A DNA stretch of 64,000 nucleotides from Cinnamomum chago (Eukaryota; Streptophyta; Magnoliopsida; Laurales; Lauraceae), in NCBI GenBank assembly GCA_038049695.1, contig CP142455.1, positions 30,293,501-30,357,500 of the forward strand, read 5' to 3'. A program made the translations under genes and the position numbers. Shown piece by piece: positions 45,101 to 57,559 of the stretch. The notes beneath the pieces were generated by a model. It searched no databases, was not told the DNA's origin, and was given only the letters and a program-made list of their open reading frames with translations. Position 1 is the first letter of the stretch; the number at the start of each line of letters is the position of its first letter.

Positions 45101-46861
45101 CAAAGCTGAGATGACTCTAGTGGACATGGGTTTCCTCTCCCCTACAATCTCAACGTTGTCTGCTAATACTTGCAATCGAACGGTCTTGTTGAAGCAATCC
45201 ATCACTGCTCTATAGGTAGATAACCAATCCATACCTAGGATCACATCAAAGTCCCTCATCCCTAGGATGATCAAGTCTGCAGAAAGGATAAAACTCTCCA
45301 CCTGCACTTTGCAAGCTGGATAATAGGACTCACACGGCACAGTCTTCCCTAAGGGAGTACTAACAAACAATATGCAATGCAATGGAGCTACATCTCCCAC
45401 CAAATGTGCAGCAAATATAGGTGATACGAACGAGTGTGTGGAACCGGAATCAAATAAGACTCTAGCAGGTACGTCTGAGATAGAGAGTGTACCTTCCACC
45501 ACTCCTCCAGCTTCTTCACCCTCCTGCAAGTCAAGGGCCTGTAGTCTGCCATACTGCTGAGGTCTCTGGTGCTGCTGCTGACCCTGCTGTCTAAACTGTG
45601 CATACTGCTGGCCCTGAGGTCTCTGCGGTCCCTGAGGTCTGAACTGTCCTCTGGCCTGTGGTGCTGGCAGTCTAGGCTGCTGTGGCTGCTGAGGTGCTCT
45701 CGGCTGTGGAGGTGCCTGTCTCAAAGGCTGTACTGCTAATGGTGGGTGAGGAGCTGCATTCCTCACACCCTGCCCTTGTACTTGAGGGCAATCCTTCCTC
45801 TGGTGGTCCATCGCACCACACTGAAAACACCCCCATGTATTCCATCTGCAGGCTGCCGTAGTATGCGAGTTCTGACCACAACGCTCGCAATAAACCTTGA
45901 ATGTCTGATCAAATTTAGGCCTCTTGCCTTGCTGCTGCTGAGATCGCTGCTGGTACCGAGGGTACTGCTGTGGACGCTGCTGGGGCTGAGGGTACTGCTG
46001 CTGAAACTGACCCAAACCGGGGCTCCTAACTGGTGCAAACATGTCCGGAAACTGCCGTGCAAAAAGGATCTTCTTCCGAATTGACTCCTCAGCCCAATAT
46101 GCACGCTTGAGGTTCTCCTCATAGGTGACTAAGGTAACAGATGTCACCTCCATCTGAATATCGGGTCTCAGCCCCCGAATAAATCGCATCACCTTGTCTG
46201 CCTCAACCAAAACTAAAGATGGTGCAAATCTCGAAAGGTTCGTGAATTTCTTCTCGTAGAACTGCACTGGGTCCAATCCCTGGACTAACGCTTCAAACTC
46301 AATCAGCTTCTGAGCCTGAACGTGGGGTGGAATATATTTGGCTCGAAAGACTGTCTGAAAAGACATCCAAGCCTCAGCATCCTCAATCGTGTCATAAGGT
46401 GTCATGACCGATTTCCACCATAACTCTGCTACACCGCGGAACATGTACGAGGCTAACTGTACACGCTCCCGTCCAGTGCACTGGAAGACCTTGAAGATCT
46501 TCTCCATTTGTACCACCCACTCGTCAACATCAAGGGGGTCTTCATTCCCATAATACACGGGTGGATTCCTCTTCTTGAACTTATCATAAATGTCATTCAA
46601 GTCAATCACCCTAGGAGGGATGATGACCTGAGGCACTGGGGCTGGCCTCTGTAAAAACTGCAGCATCTGAGCCTGGAAGGTAGCCTGATCCTCCCTCTGT
46701 CTGCTCTGCTCCTCCCGCTGCTGTGTTTGAGTCTGTGCCTGTGCTGTTTGAGAATCCATAAAGGCCTGCATGAGCTGGTTGAATCTGGCCTCTGCCGATC
46801 CATCTCCACTAGATCCTGTCTGATCGTTGTTCTGTGTAGAACGGGTATGTCCCCCAGCCAT
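42107..46861 (-). CDS. Tekay gag-pol polyprotein
   Basis: 1,584 codons, ATG 46859-46861 to the stop at 42107, no interruption. In order: retrotransposon gag (about residues 60-290, ending in a Gln/Pro-rich stretch), zinc knuckle region with [14 protein letters not shown] and [14 protein letters not shown] (about 325-365), Gln-rich linker, protease [12 protein letters not shown] (about 470), RT with [20 protein letters not shown] and the FIDD box (about 650-860), RNase H with [10 protein letters not shown] (about 950), integrase with an HPGSTK..C..C zinc region, [15 protein letters not shown] and GQTERTN (D, D, E, about 1150-1400), and a C-terminal chromodomain (about 1510-1575, VKWIH-like to ATWEL). 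Chromodomain-bearing gypsy elements target heterochromatin (family knowledge). It may be translationally competent. Confidence 0.96.
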   Translation of the reverse strand: MAGGHTRSTQNNDQTGSSGDGSAEARFNQLMQAFMDSQTAQAQTQTQQREEQSRQREDQATFQAQMLQFLQRPAPVPQVIIPPRVIDLNDIYDKFKKRNPPVYYGNEDPLDVDEWVVQMEKIFKVFQCTGRERVQLASYMFRGVAELWWKSVMTPYDTIEDAEAWMSFQTVFRAKYIPPHVQAQKLIEFEALVQGLDPVQFYEKKFTNLSRFAPSLVLVEADKVMRFIRGLRPDIQMEVTSVTLVTYEENLKRAYWAEESIRKKILFARQFPDMFAPVRSPGLGQFQQQYPQPQQRPQQYPRYQQRSQQQQGKRPKFDQTFKVYCERCGQNSHTTAACRWNTWGCFQCGAMDHQRKDCPQVQGQGVRNAAPHPPLAVQPLRQAPPQPRAPQQPQQPRLPAPQARGQFRPQGPQRPQGQQYAQFRQQGQQQHQRPQQYGRLQALDLQEGEEAGGVVEGTLSISDVPARVLFDSGSTHSFVSPIFAAHLVGDVAPLHCILFVSTPLGKTVPCESYYPACKVQVESFILSADLIILGMRDFDVILGMDWLSTYRAVMDCFNKTVRLQVLADNVEIVGERKPMSTRVISALRADRLIRSGCEGYVAFITEDEVSKAVEDIPVVCEFPDVFPEEIPGLPPVREIDFTIELKPGTTPISKAPYRMTPAELRELKAQLQDLLDKGFVRPSLSPWGAPVLFVKKKDGSMRMCIDYRQLNQVTIKNKYPLPRIDELFDQLQGAQHFSKIDLRSGYHQIRVRDQDVQKTAFRTRYGHYEFLVMPFGLTNAPGVFMALMNRVFAPCLDKFTVVFIDDVLVYSKSRDDHAEHLRSALQILRENQLYAKLSKCEFWLEQVSFLGHIISREGLAVDSAKIEAVVSWQSPKSVSEIRSFLGLAGYYRRFVKGFSSIAAPLTKLTRKDVPFVWTDQCEANFQELKTRLTTAPILSLPTGTGGFVVFTDASGIGLGCVLMQEGKVIAYGSRQLKEHEKIYATHDLELAAVVMALKMWRHYLYGEKFEVHSDHRSLQYLFGQKDLNMRQTRWMEYIKDYDFPIKYHPGKANVVADALSRKAATTGCLQTEWSLTELFRDLAIEFQPRSERVMVANMHIWEPEILSRIKSSQSEDPELVRLIESIAERPEFKLIDGILYCQDRLCVPGVHDLRNEIMVEAHHSRYAIHPGSTKMYQNLKSFYWWSNMKKDIAGFVSRCLVCQQVKIEHQKPPGLLQPLKVPEWKWEHITMDFVAGLPPMRENDSIWVILDRLTKSAHFIPMKMRGSMDVLAHKYIDNVVKLHGIPDSIVSDRDMRFVGRFWVSLQAALGTTLNFSTAYHPQTDGQTERTNQTMEDMLRACVLDFGKDWEKSLPLCEFAYNNSYHSSIGMAPFEALYGRKCKTPICWEEIGIRSFHGPSIISDTSEKVKQIIDRLKIARDRQKSYADLRRRDLEFQVGDKVFLKVSPTRGTMRFGQKGKLARRYIGPFEIDMLVGEVAYRLILPAELAGVHRVFHISMLRKYIPDPSHVLHHEPLDVRPDVSYVERPKRIIDTKEQVLRTRTIHWVKVQWEHHSPREATWELREQIQEKYPELLPDSELLSEVC

Positions 46862-47003
46862 TCTGCAAGAAAAGACATGTTAGTCCTATGGGACTCAATC
46901 TAGCATACAAACTATACAATCTACACAAACTAAGATACCCAACGGAAACCCAATCCTTACACGTCTTAAGTTTCTACTTGTTTTTAATTTAGAAACCAGT
47001 ACT

Positions 47004-47015
47004 GCTCTGATACCA
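47004..47015 (-). other. Primer binding site of the Tekay element
   Basis: The minus strand reads TGGTATCAGAGC, complementary to initiator tRNA-Met, adjacent to the 5' LTR. Confidence 0.93.
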
Positions 47016-47018
47016 ACT

Positions 47019-49790
47019 TGTCACGCCCCCAAAAGTGTTTCCGGGGTTATGCGTGAGATTAGGGCCAATTTAAAACTTTTCCAATGATAATAACATATCA
47101 CTTGCCCTAATCATGTCCCATCTGGATCGAAGACCGCTGTGAGGTATAAACATTTTCCTCGAATATATTAAACAATAGCGGAAGCTTCATATAACAAGGG
47201 GTATCTTATAGATGTATAGTTTAAGAGCAATATACTAAGTATCAAAGTTAAGATTGAAGTTTAAGACTATTACAAAATATTAATTACAAGTAAAAGGCCA
47301 AACTAAAACTAGGCCTAAACAAAAGTAATAAGAAACCAAAAGATGAAGCTAAGAGGATTAACGTGAAGCTCTCGCGTACGGGGTCCTCACGGCTATACAA
47401 TGCCGTCCGTACTGTACTCTAAGAAGGCATCAGGCTGATCTGCCTGAACTTCTTCTGTCGTTTCCTCCGCCTCGGGGTAGAAGAGCTCGGTACCTATGCA
47501 CCAAGAGCAGCATCATCAACACAACGGATGACAAAGCAATAGATATAGAAATCACATAGATATGCAGTACTAAAGAGAATGAACGATAAACATGATCATA
47601 AGATATGCATAGCACTCTGATCGTAAGAGATGCATTGCATTCGAATCATAAACAAACCATCAAAGTAGGCGATCCACATATGCTAAACTATATCATCAAT
47701 TGGGATGAATCCCAATATCCAATATCCAGACAACTCGTAGCTCAAGTGCTCCGGCTCCAAGAGCTCTGGCATTATCTTGCTTCGAGGACGAACTAAACAG
47801 AACAGAACAAAACAGAACAGAACAGAACATCTCGAGGAATATATACTCTCAGCTCAAGTAGCTCGGGCTCCGTGAGCTCTGGCTCTATCTTGCTTCGAGG
47901 TGGTATCGTGTCCTCCCACAGTCGGTGCCCCAACTGTGTTGAACGTTAACAGCTGAGTGGTGCCTGACACAAAGAATCCTAAACAAAGGTGAAGGGCTAG
48001 GTTTCTTGCGTGAACAAGATTCAATACTAATAGAGAACTACTTTATTCCAAAACAAATCAAATCCCAAACCAATACCAATAGTAGTCCTCTCAAAGCTTG
48101 ACAATCCCTAGCCTCAACACTTCAAACGAATAACGAAACGAACGAAACAATACAAGGAGACCCTGAGTCCAACCTCTAAGTTCTCAAAGCAATCCTCTAA
48201 TAAAGCAAAGCAAATAGAACTAAAGAACATGCTCATCACATGTAGAAGATAGTACTCAAAGGTACCATTTGGAATCAAAGCGAATAAACAATCCAATCCT
48301 AAGTAAAGTGTAAACCCTGAAGCATCGCACAACCTATTCAGTCAACGAAGGGGTTAGGGTTCGCGATACTCGGATGAACAATCTTCGTGCATAGATTTAA
48401 AGAAGAGTATCCCGTTGTCCCGTACCATTCAAGATTGAATTAAGTTGACTCTTGATACAACCGAATCAACAATGACGAACGCCGGCTCAAGACGTCCTCA
48501 TAATAAGTCAAATGAGTCCACAAATGGGTATCCAAAGGTCCACCAAAGTCCACTACAAAACAGGGTAAGAATCCCTTCAAAAGGGAAAATTTGCAAAAAT
48601 TTGCATAAGGCCCGGTTAACCCGCAGGTTAACCTGCCCCTGCTTTCCCGGTCAACCGGCCCCTGCAGGCCGGTCGACCGGCTGGCCTGCGAAATCTGGAC
48701 AGAGGCCCTGTTCTGGGCCGAAATGGGACTTTTCCCATTTTCTACTTCTGAGACCTGATGAGCACAATATATGGGGATAAAAATAACTTAAATACAACCT
48801 ATAAAAATACTAATCAAGCCATTAAACTCTAAATCCATTCCATTCAATCTATAGACCATTTATCATGTTTTCAACTATTAAGGTATCAATTGAACCAAAC
48901 TTATCTAAAACATGATTTAAGCATCCAAATCAAGGTGAACAAACATATCAAGCAATAATATAAATATTGACTTGCCTTGGTGATGTGCTAGACTCAAATC
49001 TAAGAAGAAAATGGAGGAAGAAAACACTTTGGAAGTTCCAAATGAGGTGAAACACTTTCCAAATCCCAAATAGCTCCTACACATGCATGCCAAGGTCAAG
49101 GTAAGCCTATCTACTCCATTTCTAACCAAGGGAGAAGAAGATAAATTGGTTTCCAAGCTTAGAGAGCTTACCTCTAAATGGGTTGTGGGTGAAACTCTTA
49201 GAAAAGTGTATGAATAAACTCTTGGAAGCTTGAAGAAGATGATGGGTGTATTGGTTTACTTCGCCGGAGCTCCGGTGATCATCAACGAAGAAGAAGAAAT
49301 GAAAGGAGAGGAAGAGAAGTTATGTCGGCTGTTGTTGCTGTGTTGGTAGTTGAGTGGAGTGAATGGAGATGAATGAAAGAGTAATTGAAGTGGGTTGAAT
49401 GACCTAACTTAAATAGATGGGCCTTGGGCTTGGGCTTTGGGCTTCGGGCTTTGGTGGGTCAAGTTCCGGGTCGGCCTATATTAACGTTTGATGAATGTCT
49501 GGGCCTCTTCGACGCGTCGAATCGAAATGCGACCGAAGGCTAGGGTTCATGAAACGGCGAAACCTACCCAATGCACCCAAACTCACCAAACTCGTAATCT
49601 CTTATAATCCCTGAAAACCCTACCCAATTATTAGAATGACTCTCTATCCTACCCAAACGCACTCCGAATCGTGCGAAACTTCGCACACACGATTCGTCGT
49701 TAACCCAGACTACTTAGACTCTAAACGAGCTTACTAACTAATCAAACAATTTATTATAATTAATAGGCCATTAGGGGTCAGGATGTTACA
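47019..49790 (-). repeat. 5' LTR of the Tekay element
   Basis: 2,772 bp, equal in length to the 3' LTR and nearly identical. The palindromic cluster is repeated at 48610-48690. Confidence 0.96.
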
Positions 49791-49795
49791 CGTTG

Positions 49796-50168
49796 ATCCA
49801 AGTACAATCATATTAGTCCAAGTTCTAGTGACAAACTAAATCCAGAGCCGCATCTCAAAATTTTGTTGAGGCTGGATCCAAATCCAGATCCAGCACATGT
49901 CACATCTTGGACCCAAAAAATTTGGATCTAGATCCATCCAATAAGAAAAGGATGCTGATCCAGTGACACCATTGCTCTACCTTGGATACAACCCATTTAC
50001 ATCCCTAACAAGCAACAGCACCCAACTAATGGATAGGAAGATTGTTGGAGTGTAGTGCTATAAAACATGTGAGATGGGGTGATGAACTTCGGGACCTTTG
50101 AAGAAGCTGTTGCAAACTTGCAACTTAAGAGATGGGATTTATGTCTAGTTCATGAAGAATAAAATATA

Positions 50169-50209
<41 letters not shown>

Positions 50210-50504
50210 TCTCATGAGCATAAGGTATTGCTAACACCCTTTGTTATTAAAAAAAAAAAAAACTAATAGCAATATTATAGAGCTCTACAAACACGCAAAA
50301 GGAAAGTTCTTACTTATACAGTTATACCCATTGTTATTTATTTATTTAAAAAAAACACTAATAGCAATGTTGTAGAGTACTACAAACACACAAAAGGAAA
50401 TTTTATATATTTCTTTATTTATTCCATTTACTCTACACTAACAGCATTGAAGCATGAATATCACTCATGCCCAGCTTGAAGGAATAGTATAAAATTGATT
50501 CTTG
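49796..50504. other. Intergenic or intronic with short duplications
   Basis: No gene recognised. A GATCCAAATCCAGATCCAG-like low-complexity stretch is near 49870-49950. A short tandem duplication around TAATAGCAAT.TT.TAGAG followed by CTACAAACAC occurs near 50262-50310 and 50358-50405. Confidence 0.5.
50169..50209. repeat. (TA)n(GA)n microsatellite
   Basis: About 10 TA units followed by about 11 GA units. Confidence 0.93.
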
Positions 50505-50860
50505 CTAAAAGATCTGCAATTTTGATAAACTGTGCAAAGCTCCTTCAATACAACATTCCCCAATAACATAACAATCAATATCAATATGTCTATTGCACTC
50601 ATGGTGCTATGTGAATGCTGAAGACTTTGCCCAATTGTCATAGTGAAGGTTCACCGGTAGAACAACAAGCTCCACTTCTATCATCAACTCTTCACCCACA
50701 ATTTCACACAAGCACCATGAGTAACAGCTTAATGTTCTACTTCAGGACTCAATCTATCAATACAGGTTATACATTTCCAAGTTATCACCAACATAGGGTA
50801 GTCACTAAATAATCTTTTGTGAGTCCTCTGTTAATGCGACCTCGGCCAATCTGCATCATT
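50505..50860 (-). pseudogene. Copia RNase H fragment
   Basis: On the minus strand: DADWPRS near 50840-50856, AVTHGACVKLWVKS near 50700, then LHYDNWAKSSAF, a stop, and CNRHIDIDCYV near 50560-50650. These follow the order and spacing of the copia RNase H C-terminus (DADWAG, the AEAEYRA..H.VCE.LW region, L.CDN..A, K.IEID.HF). Multiple stops and shifts. No LTR is recognised. It lies to the 3' side of thiolase exon 5. Confidence 0.72.
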
Positions 50861-52433
50861 AATCACTGGAAAGATAATGTTTCTAGGGTAACCATTAATA
50901 TCTTTTCTTTTATGTTTTTAGTGCTTTTACCTGAAAACATTTCTTCTTTTCTGTAATTCCATAGGTATTTTGTCTCTTTTAATTAAACTTCCATAAAATA
51001 ATAATAACAACAAAAGAGCAGTTCTGCTTAGTGAGCTATGTTTGTGATTGACTTACTCACCTTTTCAATGTTTTCGTCGCATAGTTTTTTTCTTTTCTTT
51101 ACAATAATTGTTTTTTCACTTCTAGGTAGTTGCCACTATATTTATTGTGTACTTTGGTTTCATTGAAATGAATTTTCCTATTGCTTATGGAAAGAAACTA
51201 TATCATAAAACTTGGCAACACAAGAAAGATAAATATATATAGGAATGATTAGGTCTGAAAACTAAACGCAACAAAAATTTACATGAAAAATAAAACTAAA
51301 TAGAATGACATTTAAAAAAAATGTAAACAAAAAAAGAAAAATTGCTTCTTATTACGCTAGTAATTCACTAAGCTAATTGGATTTTACAAATGCATCGTAG
51401 ATGGTTAGGTAAAGTCAAAGATAATTGTATCTTGCACTTGTACATAACAACCAATTAGTATATGTTTACTATACCAATAATTGCAATCAATGACTACTTC
51501 AATGAAATTGCATCCTATTTTTAGTATATTTTTCTAACTGACAAGCACACATCGAGCCTTAATTGAACATAGTAAAAACTAGAGGTGTTTAAATCGTAAT
51601 TGATTTGCTTGCCAAAAATAAAAACTAAAAATACACTTGATATAATTGGAAGATGTCTCCTAGAAAAAATCAGACAACAGATGTAGTTGTAATTTGTAAG
51701 CCGATACCTGCTCTTCTCTGGTTATTGTATGTTGATCTGCACCTCAGCACACATTCCCATAGCACAATCATTATAAACATCCCATAGACCATCTTTAAGC
51801 ACCCCATCAATAACCATGTCATGCCCCAAACAAGAGCCTTTTCTGTATTCACGGTAGAAATTAGAATAGTTTACTACCAAGTCCAGAACATAACTAAAGA
51901 AAAAAGGAGTTTGTCACAAATATTGATAGATGAGTGTAGACCCCCACTTAGGCGAGGGAGCCATCTAGAATAAGATGACAAGAATTAGCAATCATAATAG
52001 ATAAGGAATGAAAGGATGGATACCCTTACATCAGAGGCTTGAGCTCCCATGTTAAGTTGTCAGGGCCACACAATTAACTCAGGCCTATTTCTTTAGGCCC
52101 AAATTCTACTCACGCCCAACACCATAGGCCTGTCAAGCCCTTGCATCATGAATCCACACGCAATCCAACTCACACCGGCGTGTCAAGTTTGGATTGTGAT
52201 ACCAAGCCAGCTCCATAACAAGTTTTATTTTTATTTTCGTTCTCTTTGTTGTGAGAGAAATTTAAACATTTTAAGACTATTTTTATTACTCCATAAATGA
52301 TATTACCATTAACAGACATATAAAGGGTCGTATATGGGTAGGTCAATTGCAGTGGCCAAAACCAAAAGCCACTATAATCCAACTTAAATTGGAATATATG
52401 AACTCGATAGCTATTAGAATGTAAGGTTTACTG

Positions 52434-52576
52434 GCATAACTTTCAGCAGAAAATCTTTTGTAAGGTTTTTCTTTTCCATAGTTTCTTTAAACAACGACAG
52501 TTCCCAGCATAACTTTCAGCAGAAAATCTTGTGTAAGGTTTTTATTTTCCATAGTTTCTTTAAACAACCACAGTTC
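52434..52576. repeat. 73-bp tandem duplication in copy B intron 4
   Basis: Two successive units start GCATAACTTTCAGCAGAAAA at 52434 and 52507. Thiolase copy A has one unit at the matching place (about 15633-15715), so the duplication arose after the copies separated. Confidence 0.88.
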
Positions 52577-52859
52577 CCTTCTAGTTGTAAAATCTTCTCT
52601 CCCTTCATTGAAGCTTTCTATTGGACCCAGAAAAAAAATATTAAACAAAATAATGTTGCCTTAGAAAAAGAAACCTCACCTTGTCCCTACCAGGTATTTA
52701 GGCGCATTAGACATGCTTTCCATGCCACCAGCCACAACAACATCATTAATACCCAACTGGAAACTTTGGGCGGCAAGCATTGTTGCTGCAGAAGAGAGGT
52801 GAAAGTGTCACTACATTTCTTATACCTTCAAAAAGAAAAGAAATCTCGTCTAAACTCTA

Positions 52860-53039
<180 letters not shown>

Positions 53040-53412
53040 TCAAAATGCAGGATTATCATAAAAGCAAACCTTTCAATTATACGCCAAAAAGAAACAGCAT
53101 AAAGAAGATGAGATCTTACACTCAATTACAATAGAACCCAACTTAGTGGCAGGTAAAGAGGAAAAGGTGCCAAGGAATCCTCCCATCAGTGTGCATGCAA
53201 CACCAACAATGCATACATCTGCCTAAGGCAATACATGAAAACTATCGAAATGACATCACATAAAATATATAGTTAAAAATTCTAAGATAAGAAGAAAATA
53301 TATGCCCCAAAGAAAGCAAAAGCAACCGCGCAGGAGTAAACAAGATCAAATAAAATGGATTTAGAAAAAAAACGATAGACCACTGGAATAATAAATCCCA
53401 ATAAAGCATAAG

Positions 53413-53413
53413 A

Positions 53414-53450
<37 letters not shown>

Positions 53451-53462
53451 AGAGAGAGAGAG
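53413..53462. repeat. (GT)n(GA)n microsatellite in copy B
   Basis: About 8 GT units, then GA units interrupted once by GATA. Counterpart of 27699-27741. Confidence 0.94.
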
Positions 53463-53509
53463 CGCACTTTAGTGATTTCAGTAAAAAAGAAAGAAAGGAA
53501 AAACCTACT

Positions 53510-53735
53510 CCAAAATGGGCAAACTAGAATTGGAACCCTTCCAGAAACACCCTTGTTTATGACCACCATGGGCTTGGTAATAACTTTACATGAATCCAAT
53601 CAACATGGACAAATAGTGCAAAGAGCCAGTACAGTGATAACATTGAGCAAATCAACAAGAGGGACCACAATATCTCCAAGTAAACCATTGCTCGTAAAAT
53701 CTGCCTATGGAATTAAAAAAATATCAGTGACTAGA
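53510..53735 (-). other. Exon-like frame in thiolase intron 1
   Basis: After a possible acceptor TCCATAG (minus strand, near 53712) the sequence encodes ADFTSNGLLGDIVVPLVD and LLNVITVLALCTICPC, a stop, then CKVITKPMVVINKGVSG and RVPILVCPFW. About 65 codons with one stop is more than expected for intron sequence. No family was recognised. Copy A retains only the last third (27790-27866). It may be a captured exon of another gene. Confidence 0.35.
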
Positions 53736-53748
53736 GGAATATCACTCC

Positions 53749-54441
53749 TGTAAGTGCCTAAATATTACGAACTTGGTTAGGAGAGGATCAGACTCTCAAT
53801 TTGATTATTTGGGAAGGGATTCTCCTCCTGGAACTTGAAATGGAAAGCAAAGACAAATGTCAGAGCCCCTGGCTGCAGGCAGCCGAAGGCACTCCGATGC
53901 CTGAGTTAGTTTGGTGACTGAATTGAGGAGGGGTAAATGGAGAAGAAAAAAGAGTATATGAATATCTCTTCTTGCATACCTTTGGTGGTTTTACCTCATG
54001 CATATATATAGGCCTCAGTTGACTCTTAGGGCAGAGTCCCATCATGCCCTTCCTGAGTGGAGGTAGGTGAAAAGGGGAAGTCCCATCAGGCCATGCTCTG
54101 CTCTCTTGTGAATCCCGCTTTGCCAGGGATAGTGGGCGCTCTGTCAGGGATTCTGGACATGATCGTTGGATAGAGACAACTCCTTTCCTGACAGTACGTT
54201 TTGCAACGAGGCCGCCCTGACGTCTGGCACTTCTATCGAGATCGGGTACTTTTTACCGAGATCTAGTAATACTGCCCAACTGCTTAATGTCGAGATCAGG
54301 ATACGCCTAGTTGGTACTGAGGGGAGGACCGAGCTCAGGCGCTGAGGCAAGGACCGAGCTCATGTGCTGAGGTAAGGACCGAGCTCAGGTGATGTTATAG
54401 AAATTAGGACAATCTCGGTAATATGAAAGTATCCCCACACA
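53749..54441 (-). repeat. 3' LTR of the Tat derivative
   Basis: 693 bp. It is longer than its partner by about 26 bases because of an extra GGACCGAGCTCA-type unit near 54352-54378. A TATATATA box lies near 54003-54010 (minus strand). Confidence 0.92.
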
Positions 54442-54689
54442 ATTGCCCCTAGCTTCTGATCTCTTAGAGTTCCCCAACTCTCGGAGGTCGGGAGCTAAGT
54501 ATTATAATGGGTGAGCCCTTCTAAATACTGAGTCCTGGCTGATACTCTTACAGGAGTCGGGACGATTGTGGCATTGCGAACACGTCTATTCTGGCACTAT
54601 TGCCGAGATGAGTCATGCAGAGGTGCCGAGCTGGTACGATCTGGGTAGGTCCACCGAGTTCTGTAACTTGGTGTTCGTTGGAGCTGTGC

Positions 54690-55715
54690 AAGCCGAAGCG
54701 GGTGTTGTCACCGAGGCCACAACTGGAGCTGCCATGATCGAAGGTGTGGCGTTCGAGCTGAGAAAGGTGCTGTCACTAAGGCCACAATTGGAGCTGACCT
54801 GATCGAAGGCGAGGCGTCGAGTAGCCATGATCGAAGGTGTGGCGTCTGAGCTGAGGCTGGTGTTGTCACCAAAGCCACATCTGGAGCTGACCTGATCGAA
54901 GGCAAGGCGTCGAGCTGCCATGATCGAAGGTGTGGCATCCAAGCTGAGGCCGGTGCTGTCACCGAAGCCACAACTGGAGCTGACCTGATCGAAGGCGAGG
55001 CGTCAAGCTGCCATGATTGAAGGTGTGGCGTTTGAGCTGAGGCTGGTGCTGTCATCGAAGCCACAGCTGGAGCTGACTTGATCGAAGGCGAGGCATTAAG
55101 ATGCCATGATCGAAGGTGTGGCGTCGAGCTACCGTGATTGAAGGTGTGGCGTCCGAGCTGAGGCTGGTGCTGTCACCGAGGACACAATTGGAGCTGACCT
55201 GATCGAAGGCGAGGCATTGAGTTGCCATGATTGAAGGTGTGGCGTCCGAGCTGAGGCTGGTGCTGTCACCGAAGCCACAACTGGAGCTGACCTGATCGAA
55301 GGCGAGGCATCAAGTTTCCATGATCGAAGGTGTGGCGTCGAGCTGCCATGATCGAAGGTGTGGCGTCCGAGCTAAGGCTGGTGCTGTCACTGAAGCCACA
55401 ACTGGAGCTGACTTGATCGAAGGCGAGGCGTCGAGCTGCCATAATCGAAGGTGTGGCATCCGAGTTGAGGCTAGTGCTGTCACCGAAGTCACAGCTGGAG
55501 CTGACCTGATCGAAGGCGAGGCGTCGAGCTGCCATGATCGAACGTGTGGCGTCCGAGCTGAGGCTGATGCTGTCATCGAGGCCACAGCTGAAGCTGACCT
55601 GATCGAAGGCGAGGCGTCGAGCTGCCATGAATGAAGGTGTGGTGTCCGAGCTGAGGCTGGTGCTGTCACCGAAGCCACAGCTAGAGCTGACCTGATCGAA
55701 GGCGAGGCGTCGAGC
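54690..55715 (-). repeat. 93-bp tandem array, about 11 units
   Basis: The landmark TGATCGAAGGCGAGGC recurs near 54800, 54893, 54986, 55080, 55200, 55293, 55413, 55507, 55600 and 55693. Spacing is 93 bases, or 120 where an extra 27-base piece is present. Every spacing is a multiple of 3, so both strands stay open over long stretches. The minus strand gives 31-residue repeats around QLDASPSIRSAPVVASV, and the plus strand gives repeats around TGADLIEGEASSCHD. Confidence 0.93.
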
Positions 55716-56176
55716 TGAGAAAATGATGGGGAGCTGTTTTCAGCTCGGACCGAGATCAACGCAAAATCTGCCGGGGTGGTTGGTGTTCGGCAATCAGGCT
55801 GCTTTCAACTTCAATTTTGGACGGCTTTTTAACGGTTTGATGATCCGCCGACAAAGATCTTGCAATATGAATCAAGGGACTGCTCCCAAGATTGTGCTTC
55901 AGTAACGTCGTCCTTATCCTCCTTGCCCCCCAGTTTGGTGTCTAGCTGGCTTGGTGCCGAACTGGGGAATGATGAGATTTGGCTGAGTCGTGGCTGGTGA
56001 TATTGTCGAGGCCATTGCCGAAGCTGTTGTGATTGGAACTATCCGAACTGTGGCTGGCGTTATCACCGAACAGGGACTTGAGGATGAAGATTGCATGGCT
56101 ACTTCAGGGAACTGTTTCCGAGACCGCCGTTTTCTTTTCTGGGGGAGGGACGCCAGAGATTGGAGCTTTGGTGAGC

Positions 56177-57512
56177 TCAAGCTTCGTTTTCTCCTTGCTC
56201 GACGTACCGGTTCATCCTAGCCATCAATGCTTTCATCGTGACTACGGGGGACAAGACCAGGTCTTTGTGGAGCTCATTGCTTGGGAGGAAAGCATGCTGG
56301 AAGCACATGATGGCGATGTCACCTTTGGCGTCTTCGATCTGGCTATAGATTGTCCAGAATCTTTTGGAAAATTGAGTGATGTTCTCAGTCTCCCTCATCC
56401 GGATCGCCATGAGGTTGCCACCCGTCTTCGGGATGACCCGGTGCGCTTGAAACTTCTCGACGAAGGAGTTCCGGACCTGCCGCCAGCTCGAAACCGATCC
56501 CTCCAAAAGCGGGCAAAACCATCTGAAAGGGAGGTCGCCTAAATTGGAGGAGAAGACTCTATAGTTCAGGTGGCCGACGTCTCCCCAAACCGACATTCGC
56601 TAGGTGAAATGTTGAAGATGCGCCGCGGGGTTCGAAGCTCCACCATAAAGGACGAATCTTGGAACGCTGAATCTCTCAGGGAAAGAGAAATCCTTTATCT
56701 CTTGGGAGAAGGGGGACATGCCCTGGTCTTCTGCGTCATAGGCATCTGACCGGTCTCGGGCGAGGCCGACTTCTGCCAACTTGTGCTGGACCTCCTATTT
56801 AACATGGTGGTCAAGCCATTCTCTTAGGTATGTAACGTTCTTTGGCCTCAGCGACTCTGGTTCATGGCGTGATCTCCTAGAGTCGCTGCGCAGATGGCTG
56901 CTGCTTGAGCCTTCCTCTGTGCCGCGGTCTCTTCTTTTATTGGTCAGGACTTGCCTCAAGTCCTGATTGGCCGAGGGAGTCAGGTTCTGTCTGTGGGACG
57001 GTGCCTGGGCTCTCCTATTCTCTTGGAGTTGCCTCTTGAGCTGACGAATCAGCTCATCCTGCTCATGGATGATACGGTCCTGGGTCTTAAGGTCTTCAAG
57101 CAGAGGGTCATCATCTTCATCGATTTGGTGAAAGGACTGAGCGTCATTGTGAGTGGCGATTGGAGTGATGAGACCTGGCCCCCACAGGAGTCTTGCCCCG
57201 TTGTAGAGGATCCAGCAGGAAAACATTCTGCTGGGGATGCTCAGGTGGCTGAGCATTCTGGTGGAGAGGAGCTATCTAGTGATCATTACGCCGAGGGAGT
57301 GTTGTTACCGCCCTAGACAAGGAGTCTGATTCGACGATGACATCTATGCACACTGGACTAGACTTTCCCCCAGATCTTCTTTGGTGGGGGACTGTCGATG
57401 GTTCCGAAGGCTGGAGAAAGGCTGGTGGCGGCACCGTGGGTGCCACTGGAGGTAACGATGAGGCTTTCTGGGACCTTGAAGAGCTTTTTCCATTTCTGGT
57501 TTTTGGAGGCAT
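56177..57512 (-). pseudogene. Truncated gag of the Tat derivative
   Basis: Starts MPPKTRNGKSSSRS at ATG 57510-57512, like the full-length Tat gag. It continues in other frames with EDLKTQDRIIHEQDELIRQL (near 57090), then the capsid core SVWGDVGHLNYRVFSS, WRQVRNSFVEKFQAHR and MAIRMRE (56180-56596). Frameshifts separate the three blocks. It stops where the full-length element would continue to the zinc motif and protease. It is homologous to residues 1 to about 480 of the 16586-19417 protein. Confidence 0.88.
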
Positions 57513-57539
57513 GATTTAAATGAACTTGATTTGGTTCGC

Positions 57540-57557
57540 TCCCCACAGACGGCGCCA
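57540..57557 (-). other. Primer binding site of the Tat derivative
   Basis: The minus strand reads TGGCGCCGTCTGTGGGG, two bases from the LTR, the same type as 16537-16554. Confidence 0.8.
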
Positions 57558-57559
57558 AT

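Larger units (their letters stand above)
39299..49790 (-). mobile_element. Full-length Tekay-lineage Ty3/gypsy chromovirus
   Basis: A 10,492-bp element on the minus strand with two 2,772-bp LTRs and a perfect 5-bp target duplication CGTTG (39294-39298 and 49791-49795). In element orientation the LTR runs TGTAACATCC to GGGCGTGACA. The primer site is tRNA-Met type and a purine tract abuts the other LTR. One uninterrupted gag-pol frame ends in a chromodomain, the Tekay/Del signature. I count about 14 substitutions between LTRs. It is structurally complete and the youngest LTR element in the window. Confidence 0.97.

Noticed and set aside
42107-46861. Endogenous pararetrovirus or envelope-bearing element
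   Set aside because: Integrase and chromodomain are present, there is no movement protein or envelope frame, and true LTRs flank it.
50505-50860. Later thiolase exons 3' of exon 5
   Set aside because: The segment reads as copia RNase H, not thiolase.
54566-55634. Plus- and minus-strand frames of 80-150 codons over the tandem array as real genes
   Set aside because: They arise from the 93-bp repeat on both strands at once and have no promoter or domain; treated as a repeat.
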